This document shows positions 6,915 through 13,246 of a stretch of 15,665 nucleotides of DNA, in pieces. The DNA lies in assembly GCA_046757565.1 (NCBI GenBank), contig JBHHYN010000064.1, forward strand, positions 1 to 15,665. The letters run 5' to 3'. The translations under genes and the position numbers were made by a program. The first letter of the stretch is position 1. Every line of letters begins with the position of its first letter. The notes beneath the pieces were generated by a model. It made no database searches and was not told where the DNA came from. It saw nothing but the letters and a program-made list of their open reading frames with translations. This DNA comes from JBHHYN01 sp046757565. GTDB taxonomy: Bacteria > Pseudomonadota > Gammaproteobacteria > Eutrophobiales > Eutrophobiaceae.

Positions 6915-8216
6915 ATGGTAGCGCAAGTTTCCGAACGATTGATCATTAACGAAGCAGATATCGACCCCCATTACAACTGGTCCAGGGCCTTGAACGCCAA
7001 TGGCGTAATGAATGTCGACTTCGAGGAGCGGGTCGATTTCCACCGCCTGCACCGCTACCGCATCGGCCGCGCGCGCATGGCCTTGCACAACTCCGAGTTG
7101 GGCGCCCTGCTCAATTTCGACAACAACAACATCCGCTATATTACCTCCACCGCCATCGGTGAATGGTCACGCGACAAGATGTGCCGCTTCTCCGTGCTTA
7201 CCGGTAACGGTGAGCCACACCTGTGGGATTTCGGCTCCGCCGCCGCCCACCACCGTATCTATGCTCCCTGGCTGCAACCGGCCTGCTGCCATGCGGGAAA
7301 TGTCGGTCTGCGCGGCACCATCCCGCCCGACCAGGGTCTGGTCAAACGCGCCGCCCAGGAGATCTATGACGTGCTGCAGGAGCAGGGTGTCACTAACATG
7401 CCGGTCGGCGTCGATGTGTGTGAACCGCCGATGCTGTTTGAGTTGCAAAAACTGGGTCTGGAGATCCGCGACGGGCAGCAGGTGATGCTTGATGCCCGGG
7501 AAGTGAAAAGCCGTGATGAAATCATGCTGTTGAATACAGCCGCGGCCATGGTCGATGGCGTCTATCAGGACATCCATGAGGCCCTGAAGCCCGGCGTGCG
7601 CGAATCCGATATCGTCGCCCTGGCGAATAAACGTTTGTATGAAATGGGTTCCGACGATGTCGAGGCCATTAACGCCGTCGCCGGCGAACGTTGTAGCCCG
7701 CATCCCCACAACTTTACCGACCGCATTATCCGTCCGGGCGATCAGGCCTTCTTCGATATTATTCAGGCCTATATGGGTTACCGCACCTGCTACTACCGCA
7801 CCTTCAGTGTCGGCCGCGCTACGGATTCGCAGAGGGACGCCTATAAGCAGGCGCGGGAGTGGATGGACAACGCCATCGCCCTGGTGCGTCCCGGCGCCAG
7901 TACCGACACCATCGCCAGTGTCTTTCCCAAGGCCGGTGAGTTTGGATTTGCCGATGAAATGGAGGCGTTTGCCCTGCAGTTCGGACACGGTTTGGGCGTC
8001 GCCCTGCATGAGCGGCCAATTATCAGCAGACTGGTCTCGCTCGACTACCCCCTGGAGATCAAGGAGGGCATGGTATTCGCGCTGGAGACATATTGCCCCG
8101 CTTCTGACGGCTTCTCCGCCGCCCGTATCGAAGAGGAGGTGGTGGTGACGAACAATGGTTGCCGTGTTATTACCCTGTTCCCGGCAGAAGAGTTGCCGGT
8201 CTCCAACCCCTACTGA
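6915..8216 (+). CDS. M24-family (creatinase/prolidase fold) protein with altered metal site
   Basis: A 433-residue protein with a creatinase-like N-terminal domain (about residues 45-190) and a C-terminal pita-bread M24 domain (about 200-425). Members include Xaa-Pro peptidases and methionine aminopeptidase, but also non-peptidases such as creatinase, ectoine hydrolase and the DMSP lyase DddP. The five metal ligands should be D-D-H-E-E. Visible here are D281 (FFDII), H358 (FGHGLG), E391 (FALETY) and E406 (ARIEEE). The second Asp, expected 11 residues after D281, is C292 in YRTCYYRTF. A mixed metal site or metal-free chemistry is therefore likely, and peptidase activity is doubtful. AGGAGA at 6903-6908 supports the start. 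It is the first gene of an operon with a 2-oxoacid-dehydrogenase-type complex, so it may hydrolyse or lyse a small molecule ahead of oxidation. DddP and creatinase are not supported by any specific motif. Fold assignment is firm; reaction unknown. Confidence 0.85.
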   Translation: MVAQVSERLIINEADIDPHYNWSRALNANGVMNVDFEERVDFHRLHRYRIGRARMALHNSELGALLNFDNNNIRYITSTAIGEWSRDKMCRFSVLTGNGEPHLWDFGSAAAHHRIYAPWLQPACCHAGNVGLRGTIPPDQGLVKRAAQEIYDVLQEQGVTNMPVGVDVCEPPMLFELQKLGLEIRDGQQVMLDAREVKSRDEIMLLNTAAAMVDGVYQDIHEALKPGVRESDIVALANKRLYEMGSDDVEAINAVAGERCSPHPHNFTDRIIRPGDQAFFDIIQAYMGYRTCYYRTFSVGRATDSQRDAYKQAREWMDNAIALVRPGASTDTIASVFPKAGEFGFADEMEAFALQFGHGLGVALHERPIISRLVSLDYPLEIKEGMVFALETYCPASDGFSAARIEEEVVVTNNGCRVITLFPAEELPVSNPY

Positions 8217-8236
8217 TCGATACGGGGGATATTATA

Positions 8237-9268
8237 GTGAGCATAACGATTGACGGTGCCGCCACGGCCGCCTCCGGTGAGGGGACGGTGCCTGATCAGA
8301 AGATCCGCCTGGCCCTCTATCGTAGCATGTTGTCGGTGCGCCATCTGGAGAAACGCGCCTACGACCTGTTTCTGCAAAACCTGGTCAAGGGCACCAGCCA
8401 CCTGGCCCTGGGACAGGAGGCGATCGCCGCCGGGTTTGGTGTGGCCATGCGTGACGACGACTACACCTTCTGCACCTATCGCGGCCACGCCCATACCCTG
8501 GTCCGGGGTGCCTCGATGACCGGGATCCTGGGGGAATTGATGGGGCGCGACTGCGGACTGATGCGTGGCAAGGGCGGTTCCATGCATCTCACCAGCGCCG
8601 AACACGGCGCCATGGGTTCCTATGCCATTGTCGGCGCCCATCTGCCGATTGCCGCCGGCGCTGCCTGGTCGGCCCAGTATCGGGGCACGAAACAGGCCAG
8701 CGTCTGTTTCTTCGGTGACGGCACCACCAACATCGGCGCTTTTCACGAGGCCTTGAATTTTGCCGTCATCTGGAAATTGCCGGTGGTGTATGTGTGCGAA
8801 AATAATCAATATATGGAATACACGCCTATCGACCAGGTCACGGCGGTACCGAATCCGGCAGCGGACCGGGCCGGCGCCTACGGGCTGGAATCTATTATCG
8901 TGGATGGCAACGATGTAGAAGCCGTTTATGCGATCGCCTGCCAGGCCCTTGCCCGTGCCAGGGCTGGTGAGGGCCCCACCCTTATCGAGGCGCAGACCTA
9001 TCGCCATGGCGGTCACTCCCGCGCCGATCCCGGCAAGTACCGCCCCGATTCAGAGGTGGAGGAGTGGTTGGACCGTGATCCCATTCCCGGCTATCGGCAA
9101 CGTCTGCTGGACGCAGCTATTGATGAAACCACACTTGTCCGGATTGAACAGGAGATACAACAGGCCGTGGACAAGGCGACGGAAGAGGCGCGTAATGCCC
9201 CAGCGCCGCCCCTGGCCATCGCCGACACCAATCTGTGGGCGGACGGGAGTACAACATGGCGGAACTGA
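8237..9268 (+). CDS. Thiamine diphosphate-dependent dehydrogenase E1 component, alpha subunit
   Basis: Alpha subunit of a heterotetrameric E1 of the pyruvate/acetoin dehydrogenase type, which uses thiamine diphosphate to cleave the substrate and pass the acyl group to E2. It has 343 residues from the GTG at 8237, preceded by GGGGGA at 8224-8229 at ideal spacing. An in-frame ATG at 8159 would overlap the M24 gene by 58 bases and has no binding site, so I reject it. The cofactor motif runs from GDG at 160-162 to N190 in VYVCENN. Other family blocks are CTYRGHAH at 79-86, GLMRGKGGSMH at 107-117, and TYRHGGHSRADPGKY at 254-268. The block around GSYAIVGAHLPIAAG resembles acetoin dehydrogenase and PDH alphas alike, so the substrate (acetoin-like ketol, pyruvate, branched-chain or other 2-oxoacid) is open. 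The 3' end overlaps the beta gene by 13 bases. Confidence 0.92.
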   Translation: MSITIDGAATAASGEGTVPDQKIRLALYRSMLSVRHLEKRAYDLFLQNLVKGTSHLALGQEAIAAGFGVAMRDDDYTFCTYRGHAHTLVRGASMTGILGELMGRDCGLMRGKGGSMHLTSAEHGAMGSYAIVGAHLPIAAGAAWSAQYRGTKQASVCFFGDGTTNIGAFHEALNFAVIWKLPVVYVCENNQYMEYTPIDQVTAVPNPAADRAGAYGLESIIVDGNDVEAVYAIACQALARARAGEGPTLIEAQTYRHGGHSRADPGKYRPDSEVEEWLDRDPIPGYRQRLLDAAIDETTLVRIEQEIQQAVDKATEEARNAPAPPLAIADTNLWADGSTTWRN

Positions 9269-10233
9269 CCTATCGTGAGGCCGTAGCGGACGGTATTGCC
9301 CAGGAGATGGAACGGGACGATAACGTTGTGTTTCTGGGAGAGGACATCGCCGCCGCCGGCGGCGTCTTCAAGAGCACACAGGGTCTGCTGGATCGTTTCG
9401 GGCCGAAGCGCGTGAAAGATACCCCCATCTCCGAACAAGCCATTCTTGGTGCCGCCATGGGCGCCGCCATGACCGGCCTACGGCCCATTGCCGAGGTCAT
9501 GTTCTCGGATTTCCTGGCGGTGTGTTGGGATATCGTCGCCAACCAGATCGCCAAGACCCGCTATATGACAGATGGTCAATTCACCCTGCCGCTGGTGATC
9601 CGCACCGCCAACGGAGCCGGTTCCCGCTTTGGCGCTCAGCATTCACAGAGCCTGGAAAACTGGGCCATGGCGGTACCGGGGCTCAAGGTCGTCGCCCCCT
9701 CCTCACCGGCGGACGTTAAGGGACTGCTGGCCGCCGCGGTCAGGGACCCGGATCCGGTACTGTTCTTTGAACAGAAGTCCCTGTACGCCAGCAAGGGCGA
9801 AGTGCCGGAAGGAGAGCTTGTTGATGAACTGGGAAAGGCAAGGGTTTTGCGTCACGGTGATGACGTCACCCTCGTGGCCCTGGCGGCGATGGTGCCAAAG
9901 GCCCTGGCTGCTGCAGAGACATTGCAGTCGGAGCACCAAATCTCGGCCACGGTGGTGGATGTACGTTCCCTGGTGCCGCTGGATACGCAAACCCTATTGG
10001 CCGAGGTGCAACATACCGGGCGCCTGGTAACCGTGGAAGAGAACCCGCGGCTGTGCGGCTGGGGTGCGGAGATCGCCTCCATTGTTGCCGATGAGCTGTT
10101 CTGGGATCTGGATGGCCCAATCGTGCGTATTACCACGCCGCATATCCCCCTGCCCTCCGCGGACCGGCTGGAAGACGCCGTGGTGCCGTCGGTTGAGCGC
10201 ATCATCGCAACGGTCAGCAAAACCATAGACTGA
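9256..10233 (+). CDS. Thiamine diphosphate-dependent dehydrogenase E1 component, beta subunit
   Basis: Beta subunit of the same E1, 325 residues, made of an N-terminal pyrimidine-binding domain and a C-terminal transketolase domain. E60 in TPISEQAI is the conserved glutamate that activates thiamine diphosphate, and H129 in FGAQHSQSLE is the conserved active-site histidine. Further blocks are FLGEDIAAAGGVFKST at 26-41, VVAPSSPADVKGLL after residue 140, and DVRSLVPLD in the C-terminal domain. The ATG at 9256 is preceded by GGGAG with 6-7 bases spacing; the in-frame GTG at 9235 is less well served. The overlap with the alpha gene suggests translational coupling and 1:1 assembly. Confidence 0.93.
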   Translation: MAELTYREAVADGIAQEMERDDNVVFLGEDIAAAGGVFKSTQGLLDRFGPKRVKDTPISEQAILGAAMGAAMTGLRPIAEVMFSDFLAVCWDIVANQIAKTRYMTDGQFTLPLVIRTANGAGSRFGAQHSQSLENWAMAVPGLKVVAPSSPADVKGLLAAAVRDPDPVLFFEQKSLYASKGEVPEGELVDELGKARVLRHGDDVTLVALAAMVPKALAAAETLQSEHQISATVVDVRSLVPLDTQTLLAEVQHTGRLVTVEENPRLCGWGAEIASIVADELFWDLDGPIVRITTPHIPLPSADRLEDAVVPSVERIIATVSKTID

Positions 10234-10274
10234 CTATGAACACTCGCCTTAAAGCTGATCCGGAGCGGTAACCG

Positions 10275-11516
10275 GTGGATGTGTTGATGCCACAACTGGG
10301 CGAGACTGTTGCGGAAGGCACCGTCAGTGCCTGGCATAAGCAGGTTGGCGACCGGGTGGAACAGGATGAGTTGTTGCTGGATGTAGAGACCGATAAGGTC
10401 GCTACCGAGATCCCGGCGCCTGCAGCAGGGGTCCTGGCGGCTATCCACGTGTCCGCAGGAGAGACGGTGGATGTGGGGACGTTGCTGGCCGTGATTCAGC
10501 CAGATGGTGAGGCAGTCCAGACAACCCCGCAGCAGGCCGAGCCGCCTGGGCAACCATCACAACGGCGGCCTGAATCAACAGCTGCCGGCGATGCCTCTGT
10601 AAAACCTGCCGGCAAGGCTGAAGCCCCGCCCTTGTCGCCGGCCGTACGCCGCCTGCTGGTCGAACACCAACTGGACGCGGCGCAGATCACCGGCACCGGG
10701 CGTCAAGGCCGCATAAAACGCAGCGATGTACTCGCCTATCTTGAGACAGGCGCGGGCAGCGGTCCAGGCAAACCGGTGGCTTCCATTGAGCGTGCTGAAT
10801 CATTCATTCCCTTTGACCGCCTGCGCCGGGTGACGGCGGAACACATGGTCCGCTCCAAGGCTACCAGTCCCCATGTGCTGCAGGCGTTGGAGGTGGATTT
10901 CAGCAAGGTGGTCCAGGCCCGTTCAGCACACGCCACAGAGTGGAAGGCCGGGCATGGTTTTTCGCTCACCTACCTGCCGTTTATCGCCGCTGCCGTGTGC
11001 CGGGCACTCCAGGAATATCCGCGCCTTAACGCCAGTGTGCGGGGCGAAGGTCTGGTCATCCACCCCCATATCAATCTTGCTATTGCGGTCGATCTCAACC
11101 ATGAAGGACTGGTGGCGCCGGTTATTCGTTCGGCCGAACAGTTCTCCATCACCGAACTGGCGGGGCGGATCAGCGCCTCTGCCCGGCAGGCCCGGGAAGG
11201 GAGCCTGAGACCGGACGACCTGAACGGCGGCACCTATACCCTCTCCAACTCCGGTTCCTTCGGTACATTGATCACCGCTCCCATCATTAACCAGCCGCAG
11301 GTGGCAATCCTGTCGGTGGACGCCGTAAAGAAACGTCCTGTTGTGGTGAGCGGGCCCGAGGGAGACGCCATTGGCATACGCCCGGTCGGTATACTGGCGC
11401 AATCCTTCGACCACCGCGCCATCGATGGCGCCTACTCCGCCGCCTTCCTGCAGCGGCTGCAATCGATTATCGAGCAGACCGACTGGGAGCAGGAACTCGG
11501 AGATTACCCGGGTTAA
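10275..11516 (+). CDS. Dihydrolipoamide acyltransferase, E2 component
   Basis: Core of the multienzyme complex, 413 residues, carrying acyl groups from E1 to CoA on a swinging lipoyl arm. Three domains are visible. The lipoyl domain (1 to about 77) carries the lipoylated lysine K41 in DVETDKVATEI. After a Pro/Ala/Gln-rich linker comes a peripheral subunit-binding domain near residues 118-156 (LSPAVRRLL...GRQGRIKRSDVLAYL). The catalytic domain from about 175 ends with H380 and D384 in SFDHRAIDGA. Only one lipoyl domain is present, as in acetoin and branched-chain type E2s. An in-frame TAA at 10269-10271 forces the start to GTG 10275 or later, and GGAG at 10262-10265 serves it. Its TAA overlaps the stop of the opposing lacI-type gene. 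No E3 gene follows, so lipoamide dehydrogenase must come from elsewhere. Confidence 0.92.
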   Translation: MDVLMPQLGETVAEGTVSAWHKQVGDRVEQDELLLDVETDKVATEIPAPAAGVLAAIHVSAGETVDVGTLLAVIQPDGEAVQTTPQQAEPPGQPSQRRPESTAAGDASVKPAGKAEAPPLSPAVRRLLVEHQLDAAQITGTGRQGRIKRSDVLAYLETGAGSGPGKPVASIERAESFIPFDRLRRVTAEHMVRSKATSPHVLQALEVDFSKVVQARSAHATEWKAGHGFSLTYLPFIAAAVCRALQEYPRLNASVRGEGLVIHPHINLAIAVDLNHEGLVAPVIRSAEQFSITELAGRISASARQAREGSLRPDDLNGGTYTLSNSGSFGTLITAPIINQPQVAILSVDAVKKRPVVVSGPEGDAIGIRPVGILAQSFDHRAIDGAYSAAFLQRLQSIIEQTDWEQELGDYPG

Positions 11517-12565
11517 CGGCCGGTCTTGCCTGCCGCCCTGCGCTTCGGCGGCACCGCGGTGGAGTGGCGCACGACCAGACGCGGCTCCAGCTTGATGGTC
11601 TTGGCGGCCTTGTCAGGTTCCCGTATCCGCTCCAGCAACAGTTGCGCGGCCTGTACTCCCAGGTCATAGTGAGGGATATGCAGTGTTGTCAGAGGGGGAG
11701 CAAACCGGTTGACGAAGGGCATATCGTTAAACCCCGTAACGGAAACATCCTCAGGACAGCGGAGCCCCTTCTCTTTCAGGGCATCGTAACAACCCAGCGC
11801 CAGCAGGTCGTTGGCCGAGACCACGGCCGTAAATCGCTTACGGTTCTTGAGAATGTCGCACAGGCACTGGTAGCCCGCCAGTTCCGAAAAGCCCCTGGCA
11901 TTGCCAATTAAATCACGATCGATTTTCAGGTCTGCTGCCTGGGCCGTTGCCAGAAAGGCGCGGTAGCGTATGTAACCGGTGGAGGTGGTTTGCGGACCTC
12001 CCACGTAGGCGATGCGTTGATGGCCGAGTTCGAGCAAGTGGGTCAGAGCCAGGCGGATGCCCGACTCGTCGTTGTTGATCACGGCCATGACGCTTTGACC
12101 GTCGACGGTGCGGTTAACCAGGACAAAAGGGATGTCCTGCTGGATGCACTCTTCTACAACCGGGTCTTTGCGATGTGCCGTCGCCATGATCAAGCCATCT
12201 ACATGGCGCGCCTTCATCTTTTCAAGGATAGAGCAGTTGTTACCGGCGTCGTTATCGGAGTCGGCCAGGATCGAGGTGTAGCCTTCAGCACCCAGGGCGC
12301 GTTCAATACCGCGTACAATGGGAGGAAACACCGGATTGGACAGATCCGGGATCAACACCCCGACCGTCATACTGCGCCGGGTCCTGAGGCCCGATGCCAA
12401 GGGGTTGCGCCGATAGCCCAGCTCCGCGGCTATCCTGAGGACTTTTTCCGTTACCTCAGCGGAAACCATGCTGCGGGTTTCCGGGTTGAGCACTCGTGAG
12501 ACTGTCGACGCATGGACGCCGGCGCTGCGGGCAACATCTTTGATATTGAGGCGTTTTTCAACCAT
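11513..12565 (-). CDS. LacI/GalR-family transcriptional repressor
   Basis: A 350-residue repressor with an N-terminal helix-turn-helix (about residues 7-28, NIKDVARSAGV then HASTVSRVLN), a hinge helix (NPLASGLR, 54-61) and a periplasmic-binding-protein-like sensor domain from about residue 67 (VGVLIPDLSNPVF). Recognition-helix residues A19 and S20 correspond to Tyr17 and Gln18 of LacI. L60 corresponds to the hinge leucine of LacI that inserts at a central CG, matching the operators found here. The ligand is unknown. It follows the OsmC-like gene by 22 bases, so both share the promoter region with operator copy C, giving likely autoregulation. No clear ribosome binding site precedes the ATG, which suggests low expression or coupling. 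The stop codon overlaps the convergent E2 stop within GTTAAC at 11512-11517. It is the obvious candidate regulator of the catabolic cluster. Confidence 0.94.
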   Translation of the reverse strand: MVEKRLNIKDVARSAGVHASTVSRVLNPETRSMVSAEVTEKVLRIAAELGYRRNPLASGLRTRRSMTVGVLIPDLSNPVFPPIVRGIERALGAEGYTSILADSDNDAGNNCSILEKMKARHVDGLIMATAHRKDPVVEECIQQDIPFVLVNRTVDGQSVMAVINNDESGIRLALTHLLELGHQRIAYVGGPQTTSTGYIRYRAFLATAQAADLKIDRDLIGNARGFSELAGYQCLCDILKNRKRFTAVVSANDLLALGCYDALKEKGLRCPEDVSVTGFNDMPFVNRFAPPLTTLHIPHYDLGVQAAQLLLERIREPDKAAKTIKLEPRLVVRHSTAVPPKRRAAGKTGR

Positions 12566-12587
12566 TTGAATAATAGTAAACGGTAGC

Positions 12588-13049
12588 TCAGGATCGGTTT
12601 ACCGTCCACTGCTCGATAATCCTGGTGCCGGACTGGCGGATGACTTTGGAGACAGCACAAAACCGGGGCAGGTCGCGTTTCAAAATCTCCACCTGCTCTT
12701 CACTGGCCGTCGTGGTTATGGTTATCCTGAGCCGCATCTCTGGGAACGGCACCTCTACCTCTTCCAACAGATTTACCCCTAATTGGTTGAAATCCGCATC
12801 CACTTCGATCTCCATTTCCTCTATCCTGAAACCATTCTGTCCGGCAATTTTGTGAGAGATAACGTTAGTGCAGGCTGCCAGCCCCGCCATCAAAAATTCG
12901 GTGGGCGCGAATCCCTCGTTAGTGCCGCCGCGGGAGACGGGTTCATCGGATACATCCACGAGGTCCCGCGTCTTCAGCAGGGTGAGTGAGTGGCTCTCCG
13001 CCGTCCCTACCAGTTTATACCGGACGATGGGTTTAAGTTTGATTTTCAT
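12588..13049 (-). CDS. OsmC/Ohr-family protein
   Basis: A 153-residue cytoplasmic protein of the OsmC family, whose studied members are thiol peroxidases acting on organic or fatty-acid hydroperoxides. Both redox cysteines are present: C60 in MAGLAACTNV and C131 in RFCAVSKVI, the latter in the usual C-x-V-S-K context. The NEGFAPTEFLMAGLAAC block is typical of the YhfA-like OsmC subgroup rather than Ohr. I start it at 13049 (MKIKLKP); an upstream in-frame ATG at 13127 would put operator copy C inside the coding region and adds 26 residues that do not look like family sequence. It is first in an operon with the repressor. Why a peroxidase-like protein is co-expressed with this repressor is unclear; it may protect lipoyl or thiol groups, or detoxify an intermediate. 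Confidence 0.85.
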   Translation of the reverse strand: MKIKLKPIVRYKLVGTAESHSLTLLKTRDLVDVSDEPVSRGGTNEGFAPTEFLMAGLAACTNVISHKIAGQNGFRIEEMEIEVDADFNQLGVNLLEEVEVPFPEMRLRITITTTASEEQVEILKRDLPRFCAVSKVIRQSGTRIIEQWTVNRS

Positions 13050-13246
13050 ACTCGGTTTGTCTTTGATCCTGTGCAGAGCGAGGATAGGATAGTCTGCCGT
13101 TTGACGCAAACGTTTGCAGAATTGCAATACGCCCCGTAGAATTACTGCAAATCATAAGCGTCATTATCTAAATCAGTGTTCCTGATCCCCATACATTCAA
13201 AATTCCTCACCTGCTCCTTCTCCCTTGGTTCGGGACAGGGCCCGGA
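13050..13246. promoter_or_regulatory. Divergent promoter region between the osmC-lacI operon and the hydrolase gene
   Basis: These 197 bases separate two divergent transcription units and contain operator copy C. On the minus strand a TATTGC -10-like element (13129 to 13124) ends four bases before the operator, with TTTGCA (13151 to 13146) as a poor -35 at 16 bases. On the plus strand TTGCAG at 13115-13120 and TAGAAT at 13137-13142 are 16 bases apart, so the operator would overlap that -35. TTACTG at 13142-13147 with TATCTA at 13165-13170 (17 bases) is an alternative. One operator could thus silence both directions. The hexamers are imperfect and unproven. Confidence 0.45.
13104..13119. promoter_or_regulatory. 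LacI-family operator, copy C (repressor operon and divergent hydrolase)
   Basis: ACGCAAACGTTTGCAG around a central CG at 13111-13112. The inner 12 bases, GCAAACGTTTGC, are a perfect palindrome, making this the most symmetrical copy. It lies 55 bases upstream of the OsmC start on the minus strand and 128 bases upstream of the hydrolase start on the plus strand. Its position ahead of the repressor operon implies autoregulation. Confidence 0.83.

Noticed and set aside
7167..8009. Long open frame of 280 codons on the minus strand inside the M24 gene
   Set aside because: It lies opposite a clear M24 gene, has no family motif and no own ribosome binding site; GC-rich genes often leave such open antisense frames.
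6915..8216. Naming the M24 protein DddP (DMSP lyase), creatinase, ectoine hydrolase or Xaa-Pro peptidase
   Set aside because: It shares only the fold; the metal site differs at C292, and no specific substrate motif or pathway partner of those enzymes is present.
8159..8236. Upstream ATG start for E1-alpha
   Set aside because: It would overlap the M24 gene by 58 bases, lacks a binding site and adds residues foreign to the family; GTG at 8237 has a perfectly spaced GGGGGA.
8210..9016. Open frame of 268 codons on the minus strand opposite E1-alpha
   Set aside because: Antisense shadow of a gene with full thiamine-binding motifs; its glycine- and arginine-rich translation matches no family I know.
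8237..11516. Naming the complex acoABC (acetoin dehydrogenase) or PDH
   Set aside because: The motifs are common to the whole family, and no acetoin-specific partner (AcoR, AcoX, AcoK, E3) is present in the window.
13050..13127. Longer N-terminus for the OsmC-like protein
   Set aside because: It would place operator copy C and the likely promoter inside the coding sequence, and the extra 26 residues are not OsmC-like.
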